The translations under genes and the position numbers were made by a program. DNA of 64,000 nt from Variovorax sp. PAMC 28711. GTDB lineage: Bacteria; Pseudomonadota; Gammaproteobacteria; Burkholderiales; Burkholderiaceae_C. Of this stretch, positions 45,200 to 55,529 are shown in pieces (position 1 is the first letter of the stretch; every line of letters begins with the position of its first letter). The stretch covers positions 549,001 to 613,000 of the forward strand of contig NZ_CP014517.1 of NCBI RefSeq assembly GCF_001577265.1, written 5' to 3'. The notes under the pieces are model-generated. The model saw nothing but the letters and a program-made list of their open reading frames with translations. It did not search any database and was not told the origin of the DNA.

Positions 45200-45503
45200 C
45201 TGTGTACTTGCGTTGGGTCAGGGTGGTTGCGCGGGCGGTCCGGAAAATATCCGGCCGCGGCAAACCGTCGATTATCGTCTCGTGCGACAATTGCCTCCGT
45301 TGCCGGGTCCAGTTGCCCGCAACACCGGCTCTCTGCCGGGGACGAAGAAGCCCGCTTTCCTTGCGACTGCTTGCGATAGACGGTCTTCCGGCTCCCACTC
45401 CTGACTCTCATCTGCCTTGACTGGCTCTGCGTTGCTTCCTCCGAAGGAATGGGCGCGAAGCGGGCCGATACCACTGCGCCGTGTAGGGCGCTTATTGATT
45501 CCA
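45200..45503. other. Long leader between ettA and the DEAD-box gene
   Basis: This 304-base spacer separates divergent ettA and the RhlE-type gene and codes for nothing that I can support. It contains a small perfect hairpin (CCGGC 45325-45329, TCTCT loop, GCCGG 45335-45339). A long structured 5' leader is common for cold-induced DEAD-box helicase genes and would give a place for autoregulation, but this is inference. Confidence 0.45.
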
Positions 45504-47285
45504 ATGAATTTTGAAGAACTGAAGTTGGCTCCTGCCATCTTGAAGGCAGTGCTTGAGCACGGCTACGACACCCCCACCCCCATCCAGGCCCAGGCGATCC
45601 CCGTCGTGCTCGATGGTCACGACCTGTTGGGCGGCGCCCAGACCGGTACCGGCAAGACGGCGGCTTTCACGCTGCCGATGCTGCACAAGCTCACCATGAG
45701 CCGCAGCGCGACCAACAAGTTCGGCGGCACCGGCATCCGTGCCCTGGTGCTCACCCCCACCCGCGAACTCGCCGCACAGGTCGAGGAATCGGTTCGCACG
45801 TACGGCAAGTACTTGCAACTCGAGTCGACCGTGATCTTCGGCGGCGTCGGCATGAACCCGCAGATCAGCAAACTCAAGAAGGGTGTCGACATCCTCGTGG
45901 CGACGCCGGGCCGCCTGCTCGACCTGCAGCAGCAAGGCATGCTCGACCTGTCGCAAGTGCAGATTCTCGTGCTCGACGAAGCCGACCGCATGCTCGACAT
46001 GGGCTTCATCCACGACGTGAAGAAGATCCTCGCGCTGGTGCCCAAGGAAAAGCAGAGCCTGCTGTTCTCCGCCACCTTCAGCGACGAGATTCGCGACCTG
46101 GCTGCGCAGCTGCTCAAGAACCCGCAAAGCGTGCAGGTCACGCCGCGCAACACAACCGTCCAGCGCATCACGCAGGTGATCCATCCGGTCGGCCGCGGCA
46201 AGAAGAAGGCGCTGCTCGCGCACATCATCAACGAGCACAAGTGGAGCCAGGTGCTCGTGTTCACGCGCACCAAGTTCGGCGCCAACAGCGTGGCTGAATT
46301 CCTGACCAAGAACGGCATCGAGGCCATGGCCCTGCACGGCAACAAGAGCCAGAGCGCGCGCACGCAGGCACTCGCCGGCTTCAAGAGCGGTGACATCCGC
46401 GCCCTGGTGGCCACCGACATCGCGGCCCGCGGCATCGACATCGACGAGCTGCCGCACGTCGTCAACTTCGAAATCCCGAACGTCAGCGAAGACTACGTGC
46501 ACCGCATCGGCCGCACCGGCCGCGCGGGCAACAGCGGCGAGGCCGTGAGCTTCGTCTGCCTGGACGAAGAAGGCTTCATGCAGGAGATCGAGCGCTTCAC
46601 CAAGCAGCAGATCCCGGTGCAGATCGTCGAAGGCTTCGGCCCCGAAGAAGGCGAACGCGCCGAACCGATCGCCATGGGTCGCCAGACCATCTGGGGCGGT
46701 GCAGGCCGTCCGCCAAGCCGCGACGTGATGCAGGCGGCTGCCAAGGCCGCCCGCACCGAAATGCTCACCCGCGTTCGCGAGAACAAGGCAGGCCAAGGCG
46801 GCGGCGGTGCGCGTCCGAACAACGGCGGTGGCGGTGCGCCGCGCCGTGGGCCTGCGGGCGGTGGCGCCGGCAACGGTGGCAATGGTGGCAACGGCGGTCG
46901 CAATGCCGCCGGCCGAGGCCCGGCGCCGCGTGGCCCCGGCGGCCCGCGCGGTCCCGGCGGCCCGGGTGCGCCTCGCGCGCCCCAGGGACAAGGCCAGCGT
47001 CCTCCGGCGCGCCACAACCCGGCGCAGGGCGGCAGCGCCCATGCGCTGTACGACGAGCGTCAGCCCAGCTATCACGGCAACAGCCACAGCCCGACGCAGG
47101 CCAATCAGGTCGCGCATCTGCGCGCCGAAGCCGGCGAAAGCATGGCCCAGGGCCAGCCGGATCCGTTGCGCACCAGCGTCGACAGCATGGGCGGCGGCCG
47201 CGGTCGTCGCCAGGGCGGCGGCGGCGGTGGTGGCTACGGCGGCAACCGTTCGGGCGGCGGTGGCCGGTCGTTCAACAACCGCTGA
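45504..47285 (+). CDS. rhlE: DEAD-box RNA helicase, RhlE type, with glycine-rich tail
   Basis: The 593-residue protein has all the DEAD-box motifs: [16 protein letters not shown] (I), [11 protein letters not shown] (Ia), TPGRLLDL (Ib), [11 protein letters not shown] (II), LFSATFSDE (III), [18 protein letters not shown] (V) and [14 protein letters not shown] (VI). The C-terminal 200 residues are low-complexity and Gly/Pro/Arg-rich with [16 protein letters not shown] runs, an RNA-binding tail. It unwinds RNA in ribosome assembly or decay. The first conserved residues [16 protein letters not shown] start at this ATG. Assignment to RhlE is by motif spacing and the tail. Confidence 0.93.
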   Translation: MNFEELKLAPAILKAVLEHGYDTPTPIQAQAIPVVLDGHDLLGGAQTGTGKTAAFTLPMLHKLTMSRSATNKFGGTGIRALVLTPTRELAAQVEESVRTYGKYLQLESTVIFGGVGMNPQISKLKKGVDILVATPGRLLDLQQQGMLDLSQVQILVLDEADRMLDMGFIHDVKKILALVPKEKQSLLFSATFSDEIRDLAAQLLKNPQSVQVTPRNTTVQRITQVIHPVGRGKKKALLAHIINEHKWSQVLVFTRTKFGANSVAEFLTKNGIEAMALHGNKSQSARTQALAGFKSGDIRALVATDIAARGIDIDELPHVVNFEIPNVSEDYVHRIGRTGRAGNSGEAVSFVCLDEEGFMQEIERFTKQQIPVQIVEGFGPEEGERAEPIAMGRQTIWGGAGRPPSRDVMQAAAKAARTEMLTRVRENKAGQGGGGARPNNGGGGAPRRGPAGGGAGNGGNGGNGGRNAAGRGPAPRGPGGPRGPGGPGAPRAPQGQGQRPPARHNPAQGGSAHALYDERQPSYHGNSHSPTQANQVAHLRAEAGESMAQGQPDPLRTSVDSMGGGRGRRQGGGGGGGYGGNRSGGGGRSFNNR

Positions 47286-47290
47286 TACCG

Positions 47291-47309
47291 ACCGCTGATC
47301 TTCAGCGGT
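47291..47309 (+). other. Perfect short hairpin after the DEAD-box gene
   Basis: ACCGCTGA (47291-47298), a TCT loop and TCAGCGGT (47302-47309) make an 8-base perfect stem just after the stop codon and before the main terminator. It may pause polymerase or protect the transcript's 3' end. Confidence 0.5.
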
Positions 47310-47314
47310 ACACA

Positions 47315-47347
47315 CAAAAAAAGGGCGCCTCGGCGCCCTTTTTTCGT
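47315..47347. terminator. Bidirectional intrinsic terminator
   Basis: An A-run, GGGCGC, a CTCG tetraloop, GCGCCC and a T-run form a textbook bidirectional Rho-independent terminator between the convergent DEAD-box gene and the idonate dehydrogenase-like gene. It also ends the long minus-strand sugar-acid operon. Confidence 0.92.
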
Positions 47348-47387
47348 ACGTAGCCGGGAATGCCTGTTGCGGCTGCCAGCGTGGCGA

Positions 47388-48422
47388 TCAGTCGAAGTTC
47401 AGGATCACCTTCATGGCCTGCGACCGGTCGGCGGCCAGTGCGAAGGCACGGGCCGAATCGCGATACGACAGCGTTGCGGAAATGAGCGGCTTCACGTCGA
47501 CCAGCCCCTTGTTGAGCAAGCCCACCGCCATGGCGAACTCCTCGTGAAAACGGAACGCGCCGCGCAGATCGAATTCCTTGGCCACGATGGTGTTGATCGG
47601 CAGCGTCATCTCGCCACCCAGACCGAGCTGAACGATGATGCCGCGAGGACGCAACGCGTCGAAGGCACCGACCAGCGCGCGGGCGTTTCCGCTGGCCTCG
47701 AACAGCACATCGAAGCTGCCTTTGTCGGCAGTGAAGCGCTGAAGGCCGTCCGGCTCGTCCGCCACGTTGACGACCTCGTCGGCCCCGACCTTGAGCGCCT
47801 TGCCCAAAGTATGCGCGCCGACGTCCGTGGCCACGATGTGCGCGGCGCCCGCCCTTCGCGCGGCAATGATGGCCAGCGCGCCGATCGGGCCGCAGCCGGT
47901 GACCAGCACCCGCTTGCCGAGCAGCGAGCCGGCGCGGCGCACCGCGTGCAGCGCGACCGACAGCGGCTCGGCCATCGAGCCTTCGCCGTCGCTCACCGAA
48001 TCTGCGAGCAGGTGCGCCTGATGCGTTTCGACCACGATCTGCTGCCGGAAAGCGCCCTGCACGTGCGGCGTGCGCATCGCGCTGCCGTAGTAGCGCATGT
48101 CGAGGCAATGGTTTTGCAGGCCCTGCTGACAGTACCGACAAGTTCCGCACGGGCGGCTCGGGCTCACCGCCACGCGTTGCCCTGCAGCGAACCCGGTCAC
48201 CGACGAACCGACCGCCTCGATGACACCGGCGATCTCGTGGCCCAGCACCATCGGTTCCTTGATGCGAATCGTGCCAAAGCCGCCATGCTGGTAGTAGTGC
48301 AGGTCCGATCCGCAGATGCCACCACAGCGCACGCGCACCTGCAGCTGGTCGGCGCCGAGTGCGGGTGTCGGAACCTCCTCGACGCGCAGGTCGCCGGGGG
48401 CATGAATGACAAGGGCTTCCAT
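47388..48422 (-). CDS. Zinc-dependent L-idonate 5-dehydrogenase-like enzyme
   Basis: The 344-residue medium-chain dehydrogenase has catalytic and structural zinc motifs: VRCGGICGSDLHYYQHGGFG (catalytic Cys), MVLGHEIAGVIEAVG (His and Glu) and SRPCGTCRYCQQGLQNHC (four structural cysteines). Then VLVTGCGPIGALAIIAARRAGA is the NAD(P)-binding Rossmann motif. It is closest to L-idonate 5-dehydrogenase, which oxidises idonate at C5 to 5-ketogluconate. It is the last gene of the minus-strand operon. An alternative is a polyol or xylitol dehydrogenase of the same family. Confidence 0.85.
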   Translation of the reverse strand: MEALVIHAPGDLRVEEVPTPALGADQLQVRVRCGGICGSDLHYYQHGGFGTIRIKEPMVLGHEIAGVIEAVGSSVTGFAAGQRVAVSPSRPCGTCRYCQQGLQNHCLDMRYYGSAMRTPHVQGAFRQQIVVETHQAHLLADSVSDGEGSMAEPLSVALHAVRRAGSLLGKRVLVTGCGPIGALAIIAARRAGAAHIVATDVGAHTLGKALKVGADEVVNVADEPDGLQRFTADKGSFDVLFEASGNARALVGAFDALRPRGIIVQLGLGGEMTLPINTIVAKEFDLRGAFRFHEEFAMAVGLLNKGLVDVKPLISATLSYRDSARAFALAADRSQAMKVILNFD

Positions 48423-48433
48423 GGTGCTTTCTT

Positions 48434-49207
48434 TCAAAGGGTGGCGGTGACGCCGCCATCCACGTAGAGGATGTGGCCGTTGACGAAGTTCGAGGCATCG
48501 CTGGAAAGAAAAACGGCTGCGCCGATCAGGTCTTCCACATCGCCCCAGCGCCGCGACGGCGTGCGTCCGACCAGCCACTGCGTGAACTCTTCGTTCTCGA
48601 CCAGCGCTTCGGTCAGTTCGGTCTTGAAGTAGCCCGGCCCGAGGCCGTTGACCTGGATCCCGTGCGGCCCCCAGTCGATCGCCATGCCCTTGGTGAGCAT
48701 CTTCACGGCGCCCTTGCTGGCGGTGTAGGGCGCGATGCCGGGCCGGCCGAGCTCGCTCTGCACCGAGCAGATGTTGACGATCTTGCCGCGCCCACGCGGA
48801 ATCATGCAGCGCGCCACGGCCTGGCCGACCAGGAACACGCTGTCGAGGTTGGTCTTCATGAGCTCGTGCCAGTCGGCCTCGGCGAACTGCTCGAGCGGCG
48901 CGCGGCGCTGCATGCCGGCGTTGTTGACCAGGATGTCGATCGCGCCGACCTCGGATTCGATGCGCGCGATGGCGTCGGCCACCGCCTGCCCCGATGTCAC
49001 GTCGAATGCCGCCGTGAGCACTTGCAGGCCCTCGTTTCGCAGCACCTCGGCGGCGCTCTCGAGTTTGGCGGCATTGCGGGCATTGAGGATGACACGTGCC
49101 CCGGCCCCCGCGAGTCCGCGTGCCAGGGCGAAGCCGATGCCCGAACTCGATCCGGTGATCAAGGCCGTGCGGCCGGTGAGGTCGAAGCTTTTCAGAACGG
49201 GATTCAA
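48434..49207 (-). CDS. SDR oxidoreductase, gluconate 5-dehydrogenase-like
   Basis: The 257-residue short-chain dehydrogenase has TGSSSGIGFALARGLAGAG (cofactor), NNAGMQRR, and the catalytic triad Ser-Tyr-Lys in NICSVQSELGRPGIAPYTASKGAVKML. It ends DASNFVNGHILYVDGGVTATL. Family resemblance is to gluconate 5-dehydrogenase (IdnO-type), which reduces 5-ketogluconate to gluconate. The TTG start is chosen because an AAGAGA ribosome site precedes it and it begins exactly at NPVLKSFDLTGRTALITG; longer upstream options have none. It lies 11 bases before the idonate dehydrogenase-like gene, giving the classical pair for C5 oxidation and reduction. Confidence 0.85.
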   Translation of the reverse strand: MNPVLKSFDLTGRTALITGSSSGIGFALARGLAGAGARVILNARNAAKLESAAEVLRNEGLQVLTAAFDVTSGQAVADAIARIESEVGAIDILVNNAGMQRRAPLEQFAEADWHELMKTNLDSVFLVGQAVARCMIPRGRGKIVNICSVQSELGRPGIAPYTASKGAVKMLTKGMAIDWGPHGIQVNGLGPGYFKTELTEALVENEEFTQWLVGRTPSRRWGDVEDLIGAAVFLSSDASNFVNGHILYVDGGVTATL

Positions 49208-49281
49208 GACGGTGTCTCTTTCAATCAAGGGTGTGGTGTGCGATATCACGTGGGTCGGCTGGGAACTCGGAGCCGCCCGAT

Positions 49282-50352
<1,071 letters not shown>

Positions 50353-50364
50353 GTTTCTCCCCGG

Positions 50365-51222
50365 TCAGCTCTTCACGGCACCGGCGGTCAGGCCGCCCAC
50401 CATGTAGCGCTTGAAGGCGTAATAGATTGCCGCCGGCGGCAGCGCGTAGATCAGGCCCGTGGCCATCAGCAGTTCCCAGGGCGAGTCGTCGGCCGAAAGG
50501 AAGTTGCCGAGCGCCACCGCAAGGGTGATCTGTCTGTCGTTCGACAGCAGCAGGAAGGCGTAGAGGTATTCGTTCCAGGCGAGCAGCAGCGCGTAGGTGC
50601 CAACGGCCACCAACGACGGCACCATGAGCGGCAGGTACACGAGGCGGAACAGCTGCAGAGGCGACGCGCCATCCATCCGGGCCGCCTCGTCCAGTTCGTA
50701 GGGCAGCTTGTCGGACGCCTGTTTCAACACCCAGATGCAATAGGGCGAAGCGATCGTCACCATGGCGAGGATCAGCGCCCATTGGCTGTTGAGCAGCCCG
50801 TAGTTGCCCATGGTCTTGTACATCGGCACCGCCAGGAATGCGGCAGGAATGAAGTACGTGAACAGCGCCAGGTTCATGACCGTGCGCCCTCCGTTGACGC
50901 GCAACCGGCTGATGGCGAACGCTGCGGTGGTCGACACAAACAGCGTCAGCACGCTCACCGTCACCGCGATCAACAGCGAGTTGCCCAGCTGCGTCCAGAA
51001 GTGGTTCAGGTAGAAGTGCTTCTGCTGGAACACGGTCGCGAAGTTGCCCAGCGTCGGGTGATCCGGCCAGAGCCGGCCGGAGGTCGCCGAGTCCTTCGGA
51101 GAAATCGCGAACAGCACCATGTGGTAGATCGGGATCAGCGTCCACAACACCACCGGGATGCCGATCAGGACCAGCTTTGCCTCGGTGCCGACGCTTTTGG
51201 CAGTCCAGCGTTTGCGGCTCAT
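50365..51222 (-). CDS. Carbohydrate ABC transporter permease, MalG type
   Basis: The 285-residue protein has six membrane helices and the MalG-family ATPase-contact loop LPYELDEAARMDGASPLQLFRLVYLPLMVPSL (EAA motif). It opens with a basic N-terminus and a long first helix (VLIGIPVVLWTLIPIYHMVLFAISP). Together with the other permease it makes the membrane channel. The ATG overlaps the 3' end of the upstream permease gene by four bases, so translation is likely coupled. Confidence 0.92.
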   Translation of the reverse strand: MSRKRWTAKSVGTEAKLVLIGIPVVLWTLIPIYHMVLFAISPKDSATSGRLWPDHPTLGNFATVFQQKHFYLNHFWTQLGNSLLIAVTVSVLTLFVSTTAAFAISRLRVNGGRTVMNLALFTYFIPAAFLAVPMYKTMGNYGLLNSQWALILAMVTIASPYCIWVLKQASDKLPYELDEAARMDGASPLQLFRLVYLPLMVPSLVAVGTYALLLAWNEYLYAFLLLSNDRQITLAVALGNFLSADDSPWELLMATGLIYALPPAAIYYAFKRYMVGGLTAGAVKS

Positions 51223-52085
51223 TTGGACAACCTCTTCATCATGAAATAAACCAGTGGCAGCACGAGCGGCATCGCCACCACGATCGATGCCATCGACAAG
51301 TCGACCTGGTCGAGCCGCAGGTAACGGATGCCCAGCGTGGCCAGCACATGCGTCATGTCGGCCGGGCCCCCGCCGGTGAGCAGATAGACGCTGTTGAAGT
51401 CTCCGAGCGTCCAGATCATCGACAGGATGGTGGAGGTGATGTAGAGCGTCTTGAGCGCCGGCCAGCTGATGAACCGGAACTTCTGCCATGACGTCGCGCC
51501 ATCGACCGAGGCCGCCTCGTACTGATCGCTCGGAATCGCAAGGCGACCGGCCACGAGAATCAGCGTCCAGAACGGCAACGACTTCCAGACATGCATCAAC
51601 ATGGCGAAGGTCAGCGCCAGCATCGGATCGTTGAGCCAATTGGGACCGTCCAGGCCGGTCAACCGGAAAATGGTCGTGTTGATCACGCCCCACTCGGGGT
51701 TGAGCATGAAACGCACCGAAAGGATGGTGGGAATCGACGGCATCGCCCAGGGCAGGATGAAGAGCGCCGAGACGATCTTGATCCACCAGCGCGACGTGAC
51801 GAAGAAGCCCGACAGCACCAGTGCCAGGATCATCTTGACGTTGATGGCGACGACCAGGAACACCAGCGTGTTGATCACCGACCTGAAGAAGATCGGGTCC
51901 TCGACCAGGTGCACGTAGCTTTGCGGGTGCCGCGCCAGCCAGAGGCCGTAGCACACCGGGTAGACCACGAACACCAGAAAGATGATGAGGTAGGGGACGA
52001 CCATCAGTCGGCCCCAGTGCTGCCAGCGGTCTTTGCGCTGCAGTGGCGGCGCGCTGGCGGCCGCAGTGGTGGCAATGCTGTTCAT
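51219..52085 (-). CDS. Carbohydrate ABC transporter permease, MalF type
   Basis: The 288-residue partner has six helices and the EAA loop AIPSDQYEAASVDGATSWQKFRFISWPALKTL. The N-terminal 30 residues are polar (ATTAAASAPPLQRKDRW), then a first helix VVPYLIIFLVFVVYPVCYGLWL. The start is the ATG at MNSIATTAAA; ten codons of open frame upstream lack a ribosome site. It follows the sugar-binding protein gene after 133 bases, a gap that may hold an mRNA-processing signal. Confidence 0.9.
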   Translation of the reverse strand: MNSIATTAAASAPPLQRKDRWQHWGRLMVVPYLIIFLVFVVYPVCYGLWLARHPQSYVHLVEDPIFFRSVINTLVFLVVAINVKMILALVLSGFFVTSRWWIKIVSALFILPWAMPSIPTILSVRFMLNPEWGVINTTIFRLTGLDGPNWLNDPMLALTFAMLMHVWKSLPFWTLILVAGRLAIPSDQYEAASVDGATSWQKFRFISWPALKTLYITSTILSMIWTLGDFNSVYLLTGGGPADMTHVLATLGIRYLRLDQVDLSMASIVVAMPLVLPLVYFMMKRLSK

Positions 52086-52218
52086 GCACCCCCCTTTTTC
52101 TTTTGGACGGTTCATTCGAGAAACACCGCGGAACCGGCTTCGCCGGGCCGCAGGTGTCGCCCCCGGTAGGGGAAAGGCGTCGCGGACACGACGTGCCGCG
52201 CAGCCTGGGGGCGAGCTT

Positions 52219-53601
52219 CTACTTCGCCACCACCTTGATCCGCTCGATCATCTCGTCCACCGCCTTGTCGACCGGCACCTTGTCGGTCACGACACGGCTC
52301 ATGGCCTTGGCCCAGACGTTCTCGTTGTTCAGGATCGTGAACTTGTAGTTCTTGGTGAATTCGAACGTGACGGTGCCGGACGCGTATTGATTGAACACCG
52401 ACTTGCGGTGCGTGTTGGCCTGCCAGAACGGGCTGGCCTGTCCGGCCTTGGTGACCGGAAACCAGCGTCCCAGGGAGCCTTCCACATACGGCGTCAGGTT
52501 TTCCTCCTGCATCAAAAACGTGACGAAGTCCTTCGCGAGCGCCTTGTTCTTGGCTTCCCTGAAGATCACGCCGGTCTTGACGGCGGTGCGGTAAACCATC
52601 TTGCCGCCATCGGGCTTGTTCGGGAAGCCGGCCGTGTGGATGCGCTCCTCGAAGTTCTTCTTGGCTTCCTCGCGCTGTTCGGGGGTCAGCGTCGCGTTGT
52701 TCATGTCGTCCAGCCACTTCGCGGCGATCGAGATCGTCGCGTTGTGCGTCATCACCGTCGTCTTGTTGTGGAAGGCGACGTTGTTGTCCGGGTCTTTCCA
52801 GCTGGTCGACGACGGCGGCGTGCAGCCCGTCATGTAGGGACGGGTGTAGTCGGTCAGCGCACCGACGAGGCCGGCCTTGACCTTCGGATCGTCGACCAGC
52901 AGCTTGCCGCTGTCGTCCACCAGCTTCACGTTGTAGGCGTCCATGAAAGTCAGGAACGAATAGAACGCATCGCTCGAATCCACGCCCATCGGCATGCCGA
53001 TGCCGAACGTGCGCTTGCCGCTGGCCTTGCGGCTCGCCGGCTGGACCTTCTCGCACCAGAACGACCAGTAGTCGCTCCACTTTGTCGGAATATCCGAATC
53101 CTTGAAGCCCGCTTCCTTGAGCATGTCGTCCCAGTACTCGATGTGCATGGTCTGCTGCTTGATCGGGAACGCGTAATAGGCCTTGGCCTTGGCCTGATCG
53201 TTGTAGAGATAGGTCGTCTCCACCGTGTTGGGCGCGAAGCGGGCTTTCATGGGCGTGATCACGCTGCTGATGTCTTCGAGCTTGTTCTCGAAGGCCCATT
53301 TCCCCGTGACCTGGAAGTCGTACACGTCGGCGTACGCCACATCGGGCGGGCTGCCCGAATCGAGCGCCGACACGGTCTTGGGAATCATGTCCTGAACGGG
53401 ATACTGCGACAGCTCGACCTTCACACCCTTGTGCTTTTCCTCGAACTTCTTGATCGCCGCGAACAGCGCGTCGTCCTCGGCCTTGTAGAAGCCTTTGACC
53501 CACCAGACGGTGAGTGTTTGCTGCGCGCTCGCCTGACCGGCGACTGTCAGCCCCAGCGCCATCAGCGTCGGGGCGATCAGCGATTTCAGTTTGAATTTCA
53601 T
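52219..53601 (-). CDS. Carbohydrate ABC transporter, extracellular sugar-binding protein (family 1)
   Basis: The 460-residue protein has a signal peptide (residues 1-26, ending ASAQQ) and the family 1 pattern: TLTVWWVKGFYKAEDDALFAAIKKFEEKHKGVKVELSQYPVQDMIPKTVSALDSGSPPDVAYADVYDFQ, with mid-protein WDDMLKEAGF and YASGTVTFEF. It is larger than the average of this family (400-430), because of a central insertion. It binds a sugar, sugar acid or polyol in the periplasm. The gene lies 59 bases after the GntR regulator on the same strand. Confidence 0.92.
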   Translation of the reverse strand: MKFKLKSLIAPTLMALGLTVAGQASAQQTLTVWWVKGFYKAEDDALFAAIKKFEEKHKGVKVELSQYPVQDMIPKTVSALDSGSPPDVAYADVYDFQVTGKWAFENKLEDISSVITPMKARFAPNTVETTYLYNDQAKAKAYYAFPIKQQTMHIEYWDDMLKEAGFKDSDIPTKWSDYWSFWCEKVQPASRKASGKRTFGIGMPMGVDSSDAFYSFLTFMDAYNVKLVDDSGKLLVDDPKVKAGLVGALTDYTRPYMTGCTPPSSTSWKDPDNNVAFHNKTTVMTHNATISIAAKWLDDMNNATLTPEQREEAKKNFEERIHTAGFPNKPDGGKMVYRTAVKTGVIFREAKNKALAKDFVTFLMQEENLTPYVEGSLGRWFPVTKAGQASPFWQANTHRKSVFNQYASGTVTFEFTKNYKFTILNNENVWAKAMSRVVTDKVPVDKAVDEMIERIKVVAK

Positions 53602-53660
53602 GGTCGGTTGTCTCCTTCTTTGGGAATCACGGGGAACACGTGGAAAAAATCAGCAGCGGC

Positions 53661-54404
53661 TCAGATCGCCTGGAGGCGTGGCGGTGGGCGGCTCAGTCTT
53701 GGAAGGCTCCTGCGCGAGCCCAATACGCCTTCGATGTCCGCGCGTGCACCATCGATCAATTTCAAAATGGCGCGCTCGGCGGCCGCCGGGTCGTGCACCT
53801 TGACGGCGTCGAGCACGGCACGATGCATCGGCAGCGACAGCGCCGGGCCATTCCTGCGGGCAGTGGAAATTTCAAAGCTCGTGCGCAGCAACGCGTTCAA
53901 CGCCTTGCTCATTTGAGTGAGCATGCGATTGCGCGCGGCGCGCAGCAGGCCATGGTGAAAGCGCAGGTCGCTGGTCACGTAGTCCCCGCCATGCTCGATG
54001 GCGTGCTTCATGCCCGCGTAGGCCGCCTCGATCTCGGCGATGTCGACATCGCTGGCGCGCTCGGCAGCCAGTCGCACCGCGGCCGGCTCGACGACGCGTC
54101 GCAGGTCCTGCAGATCCCGCAAGAACTCCGGAGTGAGTCCGGCGTGGGCCTGCCAAGCGATCACGTCCGGATCGAACCAGTTCCAGACGTCTTGCGGCAG
54201 CACACGGCTGCCCACCTTGGGGCCGGTGACGATCAGACCCTTGGCGGCCAGCGCCTTGATGGCCTCGCGCACCACGGTTCGGCTCACACCGAGCTCCTCG
54301 CCGAGGATGGGCTCCGGCGGGATGATCGCGCCTTCGCCGTACCGCCCGGAAACGATGGCTTCGCCCAACAGGTCGACGGTTTGGCCGTGGGCGTTCTTGC
54401 TCAT
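53661..54404 (-). CDS. FadR/GntR-family transcriptional regulator
   Basis: The 247-residue regulator has an N-terminal winged-helix domain (ETVDLLGEAIVSGRYGEGAIIPPEPILGEELGVSRTVVREAIKALAAKGLIVTGPKVGSRV-like) and an FCD effector domain with the metal-site pattern (DLRFHHGLLRAARN and LPMHRAVLDAV, His and Asp residues). FadR-group regulators with FCD domains respond to hexuronates and sugar acids. It lies between the hydroxyacid dehydrogenase and the binding-protein gene, so it probably controls its own operon and the divergent dgoK operon. Confidence 0.9.
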   Translation of the reverse strand: MSKNAHGQTVDLLGEAIVSGRYGEGAIIPPEPILGEELGVSRTVVREAIKALAAKGLIVTGPKVGSRVLPQDVWNWFDPDVIAWQAHAGLTPEFLRDLQDLRRVVEPAAVRLAAERASDVDIAEIEAAYAGMKHAIEHGGDYVTSDLRFHHGLLRAARNRMLTQMSKALNALLRTSFEISTARRNGPALSLPMHRAVLDAVKVHDPAAAERAILKLIDGARADIEGVLGSRRSLPRLSRPPPRLQAI

Positions 54405-54412
54405 CGCAGCGT

Positions 54413-55357
54413 TCAGGCGTCGACCGGCGTGAGCAGCGGCTCGCCCGCAAAATGTGCGCGCAGGTTGTTGAAGGTCAAGTCGGCCATCGCCTCGCGCGTC
54501 TGCCGCGTCCCGCTGCCGACATGGGGGGTGAGCACGACGTTGTCCAGCCGGCTCAGTTCGATCGGCACATTGGGCTCGTCGATGAACACGTCGAGCGCCG
54601 CGCCGGCGATCACGCCTTGCTGCAGCGCCTCGATCAGCGCCGGCTGGTCGACCACGGTGCCCCGCGCCACGTTCACGAGATAGCCCTGCGGCCCGAGCGC
54701 CTTGAGCACGCTCGCATCGATCAAGCCGCGCGTTGCGGCACCGCCCGGCGTGATGACGACAAGGAAATCGACCGCTTCGGCCAGCGCCGCGGCATCCGGG
54801 TAGTAGGTGTAGGGCACGTTGTCGCGCGGCGAACGCGCCGTGTACGACACCTCCATGCGAAAAGCGAGCGCCCGGTGGGCGATGGCCTGACCGATGCGTC
54901 CCATGCCGACGATGCCCACACGGGCGCCGGTCACCTTGCGCGCCAGGGCGATGGGGCCCTTCAACCACTCGCCGCCGCGCACGAAGCGGTCGGCCTGCGG
55001 AATGCGCCGTGCGATCGAAATCAGCAGTCCGATGGCCAGGTCGGCCACATCGTCGTTCAGCACTTCGGGCGTGTTGGTGACCGGCACGCCGCGCTCGCGG
55101 GCCGCGGACACATCGACCCCGTCGTAGCCGACCCCGAACACCGAGATCATCTCGAGCGCTGGCAGCTGCGCGATCAGGGCGCGCGGCACCTTGGCTTCGC
55201 CGTTCGCGACGATGGCACGAATGCGCGGCGCCGCCGCGGCGAACGCGGCCGGATCTCCGGCGTGGATGCGGTCATGCACGGTGTATTGGCCGCGCAGCGC
55301 TTCCATCAAGAATGGCATCAGCGGCGCGACGACGAGGACTTCGACCTTGTCACTCAT
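54413..55357 (-). CDS. D-isomer-specific 2-hydroxyacid dehydrogenase
   Basis: The 314-residue protein has a catalytic-domain N-terminus and the NAD(P)-binding motif ARVGIVGMGRIGQAIAHRALAFRMEVSYTARSP, the substrate Arg in VNVARGTVVDQPALIEAL and the Glu-His pair in DVFIDEPNVPIELSRLDNVVLTPHVGSGT. Family members reduce glyoxylate, hydroxypyruvate or keto-gluconate-type acids. In this locus a 2-ketoaldonate reductase role is plausible. It is first in the minus-strand operon and stands nine bases before the GntR gene. Confidence 0.9.
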   Translation of the reverse strand: MSDKVEVLVVAPLMPFLMEALRGQYTVHDRIHAGDPAAFAAAAPRIRAIVANGEAKVPRALIAQLPALEMISVFGVGYDGVDVSAARERGVPVTNTPEVLNDDVADLAIGLLISIARRIPQADRFVRGGEWLKGPIALARKVTGARVGIVGMGRIGQAIAHRALAFRMEVSYTARSPRDNVPYTYYPDAAALAEAVDFLVVITPGGAATRGLIDASVLKALGPQGYLVNVARGTVVDQPALIEALQQGVIAGAALDVFIDEPNVPIELSRLDNVVLTPHVGSGTRQTREAMADLTFNNLRAHFAGEPLLTPVDA

Positions 55358-55445
55358 GACGCAGCGGTCTTCAGGGTGTGTTGCACGAAGTTTTCTCCAG
55401 ATGAGTGAATGGAAACCCCCGCGTTGCAGACGGCTTCCGGGTCTT

Positions 55446-55455
55446 ATCATATGAT
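55446..55455. promoter_or_regulatory. Palindromic candidate operator between divergent sugar-acid operons
   Basis: ATCATATGAT is a perfect 10-base palindrome within TTATCATATGATGA, in the 172-base spacer between the hydroxyacid dehydrogenase and dgoK genes. A symmetric AT-rich half-site in this GC-rich spacer fits an operator for the adjacent FadR/GntR-type regulator controlling both divergent units. Assignment is inferred from position. Confidence 0.55.
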
Positions 55456-55529
55456 GATTGAAAAGGTCGATCTCGCGGGACAAACCCTGACAGGTCGACC
55501 TCGAAAGCACAAAATTCGGAGACATTTCA

